From assembly GCF_016745395.1 (NCBI RefSeq), contig NZ_JAERVJ010000004.1, positions 300,369 to 364,368 on the forward strand: a DNA stretch of 64,000 nt. Reading direction: 5' to 3'. Every line of letters begins with the position of its first letter. The first letter of the stretch is position 1. Both the position numbers and the translations under genes were made by a program. This DNA is from Methylocystis sp. Sn-Cys. Its GTDB lineage: Bacteria; Pseudomonadota; Alphaproteobacteria; Rhizobiales; Beijerinckiaceae. Positions 18,061 through 26,655 of this stretch are shown in pieces. The notes under the pieces were generated by a model, which did not search any database, was not told where the DNA came from, and saw only the letters and a program-made list of their open reading frames with translations.

Positions 18061-19539
18061 TCAGAGGCGTCTCAGGACCACGACTTCGCCGGCCACTGGG
18101 GCGCCGGCCTCCAGCCTTAGCGTCGTCGCGACGCGGGTGAGCGTTTCGAAACGCGCTCCTGCGACGGCGGCGACATAATCCGGCGCATGCGCAAACCGGC
18201 CGCAGGGGCGCAGGCGGTAGTCCGCGCCTTCGCCGGTTTCGAAGCTCGCGACGAAGAGACCGCCCGGCGTCAGACGCTGCGCCGTTTGTTCGAAGAGGGC
18301 CGACAAATCGCCGAAATAGACGAGGACGTCGAGCGCCGTGACGAGGTCGAAACGCGCGTCGTCCGCGGCGAGAAAGGCGATGGCTTCGCTCTCGACAAGC
18401 CGGTGATAGAGACCGCGTTCCCCGGCTTTTTCCAGCATGCCGGCAGAGATGTCGACGCCGGTAAGTTCCTCGCCGAGCCGCGCCAGGAAGGGCGCCGCAA
18501 GCCCGGTCCCGCAGCCCAGATCCAAGACTTTACCGAAGCGCCGCCCGGTTTCGGACAGGAGCTTCTCGCAGGTGGCGGGAAGGCTGTAGCCCAGCACGTC
18601 GATGAGCTGCGTCTCGAAATTGGGGGCGAATTTATCGAAGCAGGCGGTCAGATAGGCGTCGGGCGCGCGCGCATGGGCCGTCCCCTGGAGCGCGTCGAGA
18701 TGATAGCGGATGACGCGATCTTCCGGCGCGAGATCGAGCAGCGCCTCGGCCAGCCGGATGGCGCCGGGCTCGTGACCGAAGCCGCAGAGCATCTGAAAGG
18801 CGTCGCGCAAGACAGTTTCGACGTCTTCCGCGTGGCCGCCAGCGGCTTCTTCATAGATGCGGAGCGCCGCCTCGACCGGTTCGTCGATCGCTGCGGCGAC
18901 GAGCGCAACGCGCGCGTATTTGCGCTGGATCCCGGCCTCTAGGGGAAATCCGGCGGCGGCTTTTTGGAACGACTCGCGCGCCTGCGAGAATTGCCCGAGC
19001 ATGCGCTGCGCTTCGCCGAGACAGGCATAGATTGCCGGCCCGGTGACGGTCTGCTCCGAGGCGACGGCGGAGAGCAGACGTTCGGCGCTCTCGAAGCGGC
19101 GCAGCTCGAAATGGAGCAGCCCCAGGCCCGTCACGGCGCCCGGCAGATTCGGCGCAATGTCGAGCGCGGCGAGAAAGGCCTGTTCCGCCACATTCATGTC
19201 GCCGAGCGCGTGAGCGGCGTTGGCGAGCATCAACCAGGTTTGCGGATGGGCGGGGTCGGTCCTCAGAGACGTCGAGAGGTAATGGACGGCCTCCGCCGGC
19301 CGGCCGGTCGCGTAGAGAAGGCTGCCAAAGTCGCTCAGAATGCGCGCATCGGCCGGCGCGAGACGCGCCGCGCTTTCAAGGAGTTCGGTCGCTTCGACGA
19401 GCGCGCCCACCGCCCATAGGGACAGCCCCTGGCGCCTGAGGTTCGCGGCCTCCCATGCGGCGGGATCGATCGGGCTCGCGGCCGGAAGACCGGCGTTCTG
19501 GACGTTCGTTGCAGGCGCGGCGGGGCGTTCGAAAGCCAT
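18061..19539 (-). CDS. TPR-repeat protein with C-terminal SAM-dependent methyltransferase domain
   Basis: A 492-residue fusion. About residues 30-230 hold tetratricopeptide repeats (ARILSDFGSLLYATGRPAEA, HPQTWLMLANAAHALGDMNV, NLPGAVTGLGLLHFELRRFE). About 320-492 form a class I methyltransferase with the SAM-binding motif VLDLGCGTGLAAPFL and the acidic residue in GVDISAGML. The TPR part probably recruits a protein partner; the substrate is unknown. The start at 19539 follows GAGGGATTGAG; a longer frame would overlap the divergent holC promoter. It is divergent from holC. Confidence 0.8.
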   Translation of the reverse strand: MAFERPAAPATNVQNAGLPAASPIDPAAWEAANLRRQGLSLWAVGALVEATELLESAARLAPADARILSDFGSLLYATGRPAEAVHYLSTSLRTDPAHPQTWLMLANAAHALGDMNVAEQAFLAALDIAPNLPGAVTGLGLLHFELRRFESAERLLSAVASEQTVTGPAIYACLGEAQRMLGQFSQARESFQKAAAGFPLEAGIQRKYARVALVAAAIDEPVEAALRIYEEAAGGHAEDVETVLRDAFQMLCGFGHEPGAIRLAEALLDLAPEDRVIRYHLDALQGTAHARAPDAYLTACFDKFAPNFETQLIDVLGYSLPATCEKLLSETGRRFGKVLDLGCGTGLAAPFLARLGEELTGVDISAGMLEKAGERGLYHRLVESEAIAFLAADDARFDLVTALDVLVYFGDLSALFEQTAQRLTPGGLFVASFETGEGADYRLRPCGRFAHAPDYVAAVAGARFETLTRVATTLRLEAGAPVAGEVVVLRRL

Positions 19540-19678
19540 CTCGATCAATCCCTCTTCAGGAAAAAACTGAGGAGGAAGATTGCGCGCCGGTCTGGTGCGG
19601 GGCTGGCCATCCGCTCGGCTCTTGCGCGCGGCCGCCGAATTGGCCATCAAAGGCCCCGCCGCCGGTCGCGAGGGGCCA

Positions 19679-20164
19679 ATGGTCGACATCTCCTTCTACC
19701 ACCACCAGACCCGCAAGATCGAAGACACGCTGCCCACGCTGCTGGAGCGCTCTCTAGCGCGCGGTTGGCGCGTCGTCGTGCAGGCGACGAGCGACGCGCG
19801 GGTGAACGCGCTGGATCAGCGCTTGTGGTCCTATCGGCCCGAGAGTTTTCTGCCGCATGGGACCAAGCGGGACGCGTCGCCTGAGACCCAGCCGATCTAC
19901 CTCACCAGCGGCGATGATAATCCCAACCACGCCGATGTGCGCTTCTTCGTCGAAGGCGCACATATCGCGCCGATTCTCGCGAGCGACGCAGCGCCTGCCG
20001 AGCGCGCCGTGCTGCTCTTCGACGGCGAAAACCCGGAAGAACTCGCCAACGCGCGCGCGCAATGGAAAGAGCTGCGCGACGCCGGCCAGACGCTCGTCTA
20101 TCAGCAACAGGACGACAGCGGCCGCTGGGTGGAGAAGGCGCGCGAACCAAAGGCAAAAGCATGA
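19679..20164 (+). CDS. holC: DNA polymerase III chi subunit
   Basis: A 161-residue HolC protein. It begins MVDISFYHHQTRKIEDTLPT and has RGWRVVVQATSDARVNALDQ, LWSYRPESFLPHG and RAVLLFDGENPEELANARAQ, the conserved landmarks. Chi links the clamp loader to single-stranded DNA-binding protein at the replication fork. GAGGGG stands three bases before the ATG at 19679; an upstream ATG at 19580 gives a non-conserved leader. Its stop overlaps the next start (ATGA), so it is coupled to the methyltransferase gene. Confidence 0.92.
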   Translation: MVDISFYHHQTRKIEDTLPTLLERSLARGWRVVVQATSDARVNALDQRLWSYRPESFLPHGTKRDASPETQPIYLTSGDDNPNHADVRFFVEGAHIAPILASDAAPAERAVLLFDGENPEELANARAQWKELRDAGQTLVYQQQDDSGRWVEKAREPKAKA

Positions 20165-20868
20165 GAGACGCTGAATTCGGCGATAGACGCGCGCGCGCCA
20201 GAGAACGGCTCGACGCGATCGATCCCCACATGCGCGAGGGCGGCGCCGAGGCCGATCCGCAGCGCAAGGGTTGGTTCGAGGCGGTCTATGAGCTTGCCGC
20301 CGATGATCCGGCAGGCGTGCCCTGGGCCAATCTCATCCCGCATCCCTTGCTGACGCAATGGCTGGAGCGGCGTTCGCTCGAGGGGCTGCGCGCGCTCGAC
20401 GTCGGCTGCGGGCTCGGCGACAATGCCGAGGCGCTCGCTGCAGCGGGGGCGCAGGTCACGGCCTTCGATCTCGTGCCGCGCGCCGTCGAATGGGCGCAAC
20501 GCCGCTTTCCGCAAAGCGCGGTTCGCTACCGAGCCGCAGATCTCTTTGGCGCGCCGGCGGAATGGCGCGGCGCTTTCGATCTCGTCCACGAGCTTTACAC
20601 GTTGCAGGCGTTGCCGGCGGCGCTGCTGCCGCAAGCCGCGCGGGCGCTTGCGTCCCTTGTTGCGCCGGGCGGCAAGTTGCTCGTGATCGCCCGCGCGCGC
20701 GACGAAGGGCAGCAGACCGCCCGTCCGCCATGGCCGCTGACGCAAGCGCAGATCGAGGCGCTCGCGGTCGACGGGCTGCGTCTTGTCTCGCTGGAGGATA
20801 TTCCCGCCACTGACAGCCTCGTGCGGCATTGGCGCGCTGAATTCGCCAAGGAGGACTCCGCGAGGTGA
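20161..20868 (+). CDS. Class I SAM-dependent methyltransferase
   Basis: A 235-residue methyltransferase. The SAM-binding motif I is ALDVGCGLGDNAEAL at about residue 80, followed by VTAFDLVPRAVEWAQRRFP. The segment FDLVHELYTLQALP is motif II-like. The layout resembles the thiopurine/small-molecule methyltransferase group, but the substrate cannot be told. It is translationally coupled on both sides: ATGA with holC and GTGA with potG. Placing it between a replication gene and a transporter gives no clear functional clue. Confidence 0.8.
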   Translation: MRDAEFGDRRARARERLDAIDPHMREGGAEADPQRKGWFEAVYELAADDPAGVPWANLIPHPLLTQWLERRSLEGLRALDVGCGLGDNAEALAAAGAQVTAFDLVPRAVEWAQRRFPQSAVRYRAADLFGAPAEWRGAFDLVHELYTLQALPAALLPQAARALASLVAPGGKLLVIARARDEGQQTARPPWPLTQAQIEALAVDGLRLVSLEDIPATDSLVRHWRAEFAKEDSAR

Positions 20869-21914
20869 GCGCGCCGCTCCTCTCGGTCGAGGGCGTATCG
20901 AAGAGATACGGCGCCGTCGTCGCGCTCGATGAGATCACGCTCGACGTCGGCGCCGGCGAATTCTTCGCGCTGCTCGGTCCGTCGGGCTGTGGCAAGACCA
21001 CGCTGATGCGCTGCATCGCCGGCTTCGAGGCGCCCGACGCTGGCCGTCTGACGCTGCGCGGCGAAAATCTTGCCGGCGTGCCGCCCTATCGGCGGCCCGT
21101 GAATATGATGTTCCAGTCCTACGCGCTATTTCCGCATCTCGACGTCTTCGAGAACATCGCCTTCGGCCTGCGTCGCAAGGGCGAGCGTGAAGAGGCGATC
21201 CGCGCGCGGGTCGGCGAGCTTTTGGAGATGACGCAGCTTTCGCCCTTCGGCGCGCGGCGGATCAACGAATTATCAGGCGGTCAGCGTCAGCGTGTCGCGC
21301 TCGCCCGCGCGCTGGCGCCGCGGCCGGCGCTGCTGCTGCTCGACGAGCCGCTCGGCGCGCTCGATCGCAAGCTGCGCGAGGAGACGCAGTTTCAGCTCAA
21401 GGAAATCCAGCGCAAGACGCAAACGAGCTTCGTCATCGTGACGCACGACCAGGATGAGGCGCTGGCGATCGCCGACCGCATCGCCGTTATGCGCGCCGGC
21501 AGGCTGGAGCAGATCGCGTCGCCAATCGACATTTACGAGAAACCTGCGACGCGTTTCGTCGCCGGCTTTGTGGGCGAGACCAATTTCATCGAGGGCGTGG
21601 TGGCGCGGGACGGCGGCGCAGCCTTCGTGACCTCCTTCGCGCGCCTGCCGCGCGCCGAATGCGCGCTTCCTGAAGGCGCGCGCGCGACGCTCTCCATCAG
21701 GCCAGAGCGTATCGAGATTTCGCGGGAAGGGCAGGGCATAGCCGGCCGCGTCGAGGATTATGTCTTTCGCGGCGAATATACGCTGCTGCGCGTGCGCGTG
21801 GCGCCCGACGCCGTGCTGCGCGTCGGCGCCTATGACGGGCGCTTCGCCATTGGCGACGAGGTGCGCCTGACGATCGCGCCGGAGGCGGGCGTTCTGTTTG
21901 CGGAGGCGGCATGA
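20865..21914 (+). CDS. potG: ABC transporter ATP-binding protein, spermidine/putrescine type
   Basis: A 349-residue ATPase of the PotA/PotG family. It has Walker A GPSGCGKTT, the Q-loop in NMMFQSYALFPH, the signature LSGGQRQRVALARAL, Walker B LLLLDEPLGALD and the H-loop VTHDQDEAL. A C-terminal TOBE domain follows (about 270-345; RPERIEIS, GEYTLLRVRV). It would energise polyamine uptake with the potH and potI permeases downstream. GTGA overlap couples it to the upstream methyltransferase. The TGA stop coincides with the start of a family B repeat flank. Two repeats, not a binding-protein gene, separate it from potH. Confidence 0.9.
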   Translation: MSAPLLSVEGVSKRYGAVVALDEITLDVGAGEFFALLGPSGCGKTTLMRCIAGFEAPDAGRLTLRGENLAGVPPYRRPVNMMFQSYALFPHLDVFENIAFGLRRKGEREEAIRARVGELLEMTQLSPFGARRINELSGGQRQRVALARALAPRPALLLLDEPLGALDRKLREETQFQLKEIQRKTQTSFVIVTHDQDEALAIADRIAVMRAGRLEQIASPIDIYEKPATRFVAGFVGETNFIEGVVARDGGAAFVTSFARLPRAECALPEGARATLSIRPERIEISREGQGIAGRVEDYVFRGEYTLLRVRVAPDAVLRVGAYDGRFAIGDEVRLTIAPEAGVLFAEAA

Positions 21915-22033
21915 ACGCTTGCATAGGCGGTCAATGTCATTCCCGGCGGGCTGAAAGCCCGACCGGGAATCCAGGGCAGCTTTCTCGAATGCTGCCCTGG
22001 ATTCCCGATCGCGCTCCGCGCGTCGGGAATGAC
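21915..22033. repeat. Palindromic repeat, family B, copy 2
   Basis: The potG stop runs straight into a diverged flank (ACGCTTGCATAGG), then the core from 21936 (TGTCATTCCCGGCGGGCTGA, hairpin AAGCCCGACCGGGAATCC, the closing arm TCGGGAATGAC). Orientation relative to the preceding stop is the same as at aat, torF and tyrS. Confidence 0.85.
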
Positions 22034-22054
22034 ACCCGCAACCCGCCGGGGCGC

Positions 22055-22137
22055 CGTCATTGCGAGGAGCGTCAGCGACGAAGCAATCCAGAGCCGCATC
22101 GCTGCTCTGGATTGCTTCGCTCCGCTCGCAATGACGG
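22055..22137. repeat. Palindromic repeat, family A, copy 5
   Basis: CGTCATTGCGAGGAGCGTCA to CGCTCGCAATGACGG. It sits 21 bases after family B copy 2 and 21 bases before the potH start, so the potG-potH gap consists almost entirely of repeats. Confidence 0.9.
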
Positions 22138-22158
22138 CGTGACACAAGGGCCCTTCCC

Positions 22159-23070
22159 GTGAAATCGCGCCGCCTCTCCCTCGGCCAGCGCATCACGCTC
22201 GCGATTCCCTATCTCTGGATCGCCGCCTTCTTCCTCGCGCCGATGCTGCTCATTGCGAAAATCTCGCTCTCGAACTCGGTGCTGGCGCGCCCGCCCTATG
22301 AGCCGCGCTTTCTGCCGTCCGATACGCTCGGCGACATCTGGGCCAAGGTTCAGACGCTCACCTTCGCCAATTACCGCGCGCTCGTCGGCGACAGCCTTTA
22401 TTTCGACGCCTACGTTTCGTCGCTTCTCATCGCCGGCGTCTCGACGCTGGCGACGCTGCTCGTCGCCTATCCCTTCGCGCTCGCCATGGCGCGCAGCCCG
22501 CGCAAGTGGCGCCCGTTCCTCATCGGCATGGCGGCCGCGCCGTTCTGGACGAGCTTTCTCATCCGGGTCTACGCCTGGATCGCGCTCTTGCGCGACGAAG
22601 GCCTCATCAACAATGCGCTGATGGCGCTTGGCCTCATCCATGCGCCGCTCGAATTGTTCGCGACGACCGGCGCGGTCGTGGTCGGCATCGTCTATTCCTA
22701 TCTGCCCTTCATGCTGCTGCCCATCTACGCCGCGCTCGAAGGGCAGGATGCGAGCCTGCGTGAGGCGGCGGAAGATCTCGGCGCTTCGCCTTGGCAGGTT
22801 TTCTTGCGCATCACTTTGCCGCTCTCGCGTGACGGCGTGATCGCCGGCGCCTTGCTGGTTTTCATTCCGGCGGTCGGCGAATTCGTCATCCCCGAGCTGC
22901 TTGGCGGCTCCGATACGCTGATGATCGGCCGCACGCTCTGGAACGACTTCTTCGCCAACCACGATTGGCCCGCGGCCTCGGCGGCGGCGATCGCGCTGGT
23001 GAGCATCCTTCTCGCGCCCTTGCTTTTATGGGAGCGCGCGCGGTTGCGCGAAGAGGAGCGGCGCGGATGA
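22159..23070 (+). CDS. potH: Polyamine-type ABC transporter permease (PotH/PotB)
   Basis: A 303-residue permease with six predicted helices, beginning LAIPYLWIAAFFLAPMLLIA. The EAA loop that contacts the ATPase is EAAEDLGASPWQVFLRITLP. The region FIPAVGEFVIPELLGGSDT is typical of PotB/PotH. It starts at a GTG with only a weak ribosome site just after a family A repeat; insertion of the repeats may have removed the original upstream signals. Its stop overlaps potI (ATGA). Confidence 0.9.
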   Translation: MKSRRLSLGQRITLAIPYLWIAAFFLAPMLLIAKISLSNSVLARPPYEPRFLPSDTLGDIWAKVQTLTFANYRALVGDSLYFDAYVSSLLIAGVSTLATLLVAYPFALAMARSPRKWRPFLIGMAAAPFWTSFLIRVYAWIALLRDEGLINNALMALGLIHAPLELFATTGAVVVGIVYSYLPFMLLPIYAALEGQDASLREAAEDLGASPWQVFLRITLPLSRDGVIAGALLVFIPAVGEFVIPELLGGSDTLMIGRTLWNDFFANHDWPAASAAAIALVSILLAPLLLWERARLREEERRG

Positions 23071-23849
23071 GCAACATCTTTCGCATCGCCGTCCTGACTG
23101 CCGGCTTCGTCTTCCTCTACGCGCCCATCGCTATTCTCGCCGCGATGAGCTTCAACGCTTCGCGCCTCGTCTCCGTCTGGGGCGGCTTCTCGACCAAATG
23201 GTATGCGGCGCTTCTGGAAAACGAGCCGCTCATCGAATCGACGAAGATCAGCCTCGCCGCCGCCGTTCTCTCCGCGGCCATTGCGACCTTTCTCGGCCTG
23301 CTGGCGGCGGTGGCGCTCGCGCGTTTCGGGGCCTTCCGCTCGCGCATGCTGTTCTTCGGCGCGGTGCATGCGCCGCTCGTTCTGCCCGAGGTAGTGCTGG
23401 GGCTCGCCTTGCTGTCCTGCTTCGTGGCGCTGGGAATCGGACGCGGCTTCGCGACGCTGGTCATCGGCCATGTCACGCTGACCATGTGCTTCACGACCGT
23501 GGCGCTGCTCTCGGCGCTGCGTAGCTGCGACCTCGCATTGGAAGAGGCGGCGATGGACCTCGGCGCGACGCCGCTTCAGGCTTTTGCTCTGGTCGCGCTC
23601 CCGCAAATTGCGCCGGCCTTGATGAGCGCCTTTCTGCTCGCCTTCACCTTATCGCTTGATGACCTCGTGATCGCGAGCTTCGCAACCGGGCCGGGCGCGA
23701 CGACGCTGCCGATGCGTATTTTCTCCCAGGTCAGGCTCGGCGTCTCGCCGCAGATCAACGCCATTTCGACTTTGCTTCTCGGCACGGTCGCCCTTGCGCT
23801 GGGCGGCTCCGCGCTTGTCATGCAGGCGGGCAAGCGCCGGGGATTGTGA
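23067..23849 (+). CDS. potI: Polyamine-type ABC transporter permease (PotI/PotC)
   Basis: A 260-residue permease with about six helices (IAVLTAGFVFLYAPIAILAA first). It carries MSFNASRLVSVWGGFSTKWY, typical of PotC/PotI, and the EAA loop EEAAMDLGATPLQAFALVAL. The segment AFTLSLDDLVIASFATGPGA is also diagnostic. GAGGAG precedes the ATG, which overlaps the potH stop. The expected periplasmic polyamine-binding protein (PotD/PotF) is absent from both sides. Confidence 0.9.
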   Translation: MSNIFRIAVLTAGFVFLYAPIAILAAMSFNASRLVSVWGGFSTKWYAALLENEPLIESTKISLAAAVLSAAIATFLGLLAAVALARFGAFRSRMLFFGAVHAPLVLPEVVLGLALLSCFVALGIGRGFATLVIGHVTLTMCFTTVALLSALRSCDLALEEAAMDLGATPLQAFALVALPQIAPALMSAFLLAFTLSLDDLVIASFATGPGATTLPMRIFSQVRLGVSPQINAISTLLLGTVALALGGSALVMQAGKRRGL

Positions 23850-23877
23850 AAGCCCTGTAACGCGCCACATAGGGGTC

Positions 23878-24426
23878 ATGGCCTCTCGTTGGTTTGCGTC
23901 CCTGCCCAATCTCATCACCATTGGCAGGCTGGTCCTCACGCCGGCCATCATCGGCTTTGTGATCGACGAGAAATGGGGCGCGGCGTTCGCGCTCTTCGTG
24001 GTCGCGGGCGTCTCCGACGCGCTCGATGGCTGGCTGGCGAAGACCTTCCATCTCCAGTCGGATCTCGGCGCGGTGCTCGATCCGCTGGCCGATAAGACGC
24101 TCATCATTTCCATCTATGTGTCGCTCGCGGTTGGCGGTAATCTCCCGGCGTGGCTCGCCATTCTCATCGTTTCACGCGACGCGCTGATTCTTGGCGGCGT
24201 CCTCGTGGCCTGGTTTCTTGCTCGCCCCTTCAAGATCAAGCCGCATTTCTCCTCGAAAATAACGACCGCCGTCCAAATCGTGCTTGCCGCCGTGATATTG
24301 GCGGGCCAAGCTTTTGGCGTCCGGATAGGGGCGCTGGAAGACGCGCTGATCGCGAGCGTCGCTGCATTGACCATTGCTTCCGCCAGCGTCTATCTGTGGC
24401 TCTGGGTCCAGCATATGAGGCCTTGA
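23878..24426 (+). CDS. CDP-alcohol phosphatidyltransferase family protein
   Basis: A 182-residue membrane enzyme beginning ASLPNLITIGRLVLTPAIIG, typical of PgsA-like proteins. The catalytic signature is present as DALDGWLAKTFHLQSDLGAV followed by LDPLADK, matching D-x2-DG-x2-A-x9-G-x3-D-x3-D with Lys where Arg is usual. Members swap CMP of a CDP-alcohol for another alcohol, for example in making phosphatidylglycerol-phosphate or cardiolipin. Which lipid is made here cannot be told. AGGGG three bases before the ATG sets the start. The AI-2E permease gene begins two bases after its stop. Confidence 0.85.
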   Translation: MASRWFASLPNLITIGRLVLTPAIIGFVIDEKWGAAFALFVVAGVSDALDGWLAKTFHLQSDLGAVLDPLADKTLIISIYVSLAVGGNLPAWLAILIVSRDALILGGVLVAWFLARPFKIKPHFSSKITTAVQIVLAAVILAGQAFGVRIGALEDALIASVAALTIASASVYLWLWVQHMRP

Positions 24427-24428
24427 GA

Positions 24429-25676
24429 ATGGCGAAGCAGACGCGGCCGGCGGCCCCTCGCGCGCAAGGCGCGCGCGCGCCCCGGAATTTGTCCTCGGCG
24501 GCAACCGCCGTCGAGGCCCCACCGACGGAGCCCGTGCAGCTTGTCGCCGTGAAATGGGCGGGCTTGAGCCTCGAACGCCAGCTCGGCCTGTGGGCGGCGA
24601 CGCTTCTCGTCTTGTGCGGCGTGCTCTATCTGCTCAGTCCGGTTCTCGCGCCCTTCGTGGCGGGCACGGCGCTTGGCTATTTGCTCGATCCGATCGCCGA
24701 TCGCCTGCAGCGGCTGGGGTGCTCGCGGCTGGGCGCTGCGCTGTTGCTGCTCGCAATCTTCATCGCCTTTGTGGTGACGGCGCTTGTGGTGCTGCTGCCG
24801 ATTTTCACCCATCAGCTCACCGGCTTGCTTGCGGCGCTGCCCGGCTATCTGCAAACGCTGCACGGCCTCGCCACCGATTGGGGCGGACGTTTCTCCAACG
24901 AATATCTGAAGGAGTTCCTGGAGAAATACGGGCTCGCGGGCACGAGCGTCAGTCTCGACGTCGAGAAATATTTCAACGATCTCGCAGGCCAGAGCGCCGC
25001 CTACGCCGCCGATTTTCTCAAGTCGCTGCTGTGGCGCGGCTATGCGCTCATCAACGTGATCTCGCTCGTGGTCATCACGCCGGTCGTCGCCTTCTACATG
25101 CTGCTCGACTGGGACAATATGGTGAAGATCATCGACGATCTCGTCCCGCCGCGGCATCGCGAGGATGTGCGGATGTTGGCGCGCGACATCGACCGCGCGC
25201 TCGCGGGCTTCGTGCGCGGGCAGTCGCTCGTCTGCGTCTTTCTGGGTCTTTGGTACGCACTGGGCCTCTCACTGATCGGGCTGAATTTCGGCTTTCTGAT
25301 CGGCGTCATCGCGGGCTTTCTGAGCTTTGTCCCTTACGTGGGCACGCTGACGGCGCTGGTCTTCTCCATCATCATCGGCGTTGTGCAGGCCTGGCCGCAG
25401 ATCGATCTGCCGCTGGAGGCCATCGTCGTCGTTTCAATTGGCCTGGTCCTCGACGGCTATGTATTGTCGCCGCGGCTTGTCGGAGCCTCGGTCGGATTGC
25501 ATCCGGTATGGATCATGTTCGCGTTGCTGGCGTTCGGCGCGCTCTTCGGTTTCACGGGCCTCATCGTCGCGGTGCCGACCGCGGCGGCGATCGGCGCGCT
25601 GATGCGCTTCCTCGCCCGCCGCTATCGCGCCAGCGCGCTCTACCGCGATTCCGCCCACGCGCAGGACCGGGCGTAA
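24429..25676 (+). CDS. AI-2E family transporter (PerM/YdiK-like permease)
   Basis: A 415-residue membrane protein. After a 40-residue Ala/Pro-rich cytoplasmic leader come paired helices (LWAATLLVLCGVLYLLSPVL, FVAGTALGYLLDP), a soluble loop (about 130-190), and four to five C-terminal helices. The family signature regions ITPVVAFYMLLDWD and FLSFVPYVGTL are present. The family is named for one autoinducer-2 exporter, but most members have other or unknown cargo. It lies between the phosphatidyltransferase and hdaA, with spacings of two and six bases, suggesting one operon. Confidence 0.88.
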   Translation: MAKQTRPAAPRAQGARAPRNLSSAATAVEAPPTEPVQLVAVKWAGLSLERQLGLWAATLLVLCGVLYLLSPVLAPFVAGTALGYLLDPIADRLQRLGCSRLGAALLLLAIFIAFVVTALVVLLPIFTHQLTGLLAALPGYLQTLHGLATDWGGRFSNEYLKEFLEKYGLAGTSVSLDVEKYFNDLAGQSAAYAADFLKSLLWRGYALINVISLVVITPVVAFYMLLDWDNMVKIIDDLVPPRHREDVRMLARDIDRALAGFVRGQSLVCVFLGLWYALGLSLIGLNFGFLIGVIAGFLSFVPYVGTLTALVFSIIIGVVQAWPQIDLPLEAIVVVSIGLVLDGYVLSPRLVGASVGLHPVWIMFALLAFGALFGFTGLIVAVPTAAAIGALMRFLARRYRASALYRDSAHAQDRA

Positions 25677-25682
25677 AGACCC

Positions 25683-26369
25683 ATGGGCGACGGGGGACCG
25701 GCGCAACTGCCTCTGGAGCTTCCGCTCGCGCCGCGCCTCGGGCGCGAAGACTTCCTTGCTGCGCCGTCGAATGAGGCGGCGCTCGCCATGGTCGAGCGCT
25801 GGCCCGATTGGCCGGATCGCATTCTGACGCTCATCGGCCCGCCCGGCAGCGGCAAGAGCCACCTCCTTGCGATTTGGGCCGAGCGCGCCTCGGCGCTACG
25901 CGCGCAAGGCGGGGCGCTGCCCTCTCTGGAGGCGCTCGTCGCCGCCGCCCCGCAGGCGATCGCCATCGACGAGATCGACCGCATCACCGACGAGACGGCG
26001 CTTTTTCATTTGCTGAATTTCGCCGTCGAGCACCGGGTTTTCGTGCTGATGGCGGCGCGGCGCGCGCCGACGGCCGCCGAGGTGCGATTGCCGGACCTGC
26101 TGTCGCGGCTGCGCCGGGCGCCGATGGCGCAGATCGGCGCGCCCGACGACGATCTGATGCGCGCGGTGCTGGAAAAGCTGTTCCGCGACCGCCAGCTTCT
26201 CGTCGAGCCGCCGGCGCTGGCCTACGCCGCGCTGCGTCTCGAACGCTCGCTCGACTCGGCGCGGGCTTTCGTCGCCGCGTTGGATCGCGAAGCGCTGGCC
26301 CAGCGCCGGCCTGTCACACGCGCGCTTGCTGCTCAGGTTATGGAGGCCTTCGCAGAGAGAGATGAGTGA
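25683..26369 (+). CDS. hdaA: DnaA regulatory inactivator HdaA
   Basis: A 228-residue protein with the DnaA-type AAA+ fold but no DNA-binding domain, matching HdaA of alphaproteobacteria. QLPLELP near the N-terminus (residues 8-14) is the sliding-clamp-binding motif. Walker A is GPPGSGKSH and the Walker B region is AIAIDEIDRI; a sensor region with LPDLLSRLRRAPMAQIG follows. With the clamp it promotes ATP hydrolysis by DnaA and prevents re-initiation of replication. It closes the run of genes from 23.9 kb. Confidence 0.9.
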   Translation: MGDGGPAQLPLELPLAPRLGREDFLAAPSNEAALAMVERWPDWPDRILTLIGPPGSGKSHLLAIWAERASALRAQGGALPSLEALVAAAPQAIAIDEIDRITDETALFHLLNFAVEHRVFVLMAARRAPTAAEVRLPDLLSRLRRAPMAQIGAPDDDLMRAVLEKLFRDRQLLVEPPALAYAALRLERSLDSARAFVAALDREALAQRRPVTRALAAQVMEAFAERDE

Positions 26370-26403
26370 GTCGCTGTTGGGCGAATGCTGGGCGTGAGCT
26401 TTT

Positions 26404-26529
26404 CCCTCCCCTTTACGGGGAGGGTGGCGCGCGAAGCGCGACGGGTGGGGTAAAGCCTCATCGACCGTCATTGCGGCGCGAACCCCACCCGGCGGCCTCT
26501 GGCCGCCGACCTCCCCGTAAAGGGGAGGT
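26404..26529. repeat. Palindromic repeat, family D variant
   Basis: Outer arms CCTCCCCTTTACGGGGAGG and CCTCCCCGTAAAGGGGAGG, middle arms GGGTGGGG/CCCCACCC, and small hairpins CGCGCGAAGCGCG and GGCGGCCTCTGGCCGCC. A lone arm-like GACCGTCATTGCGG (family A) is at its centre. It lies 34 bases past the hdaA stop and ahead of ppk. Confidence 0.82.
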
Positions 26530-26655
26530 ATTTTCGGGGCTCAGAGCGCGAGATTGCCAATTCAATTCTCTCCGCACCGGCCGCCCATGCGGCGCTTTCG
26601 CCCTGCCGCCGGCGGCGCGATTGTGGCATAAGACAGAAAAGATCAGGAAAGCGGC

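Noticed and set aside
26560-26655. PhoB box upstream of ppk
   Set aside because: No pair of CTGTCAT-like direct repeats with the right spacing was found before ppk.
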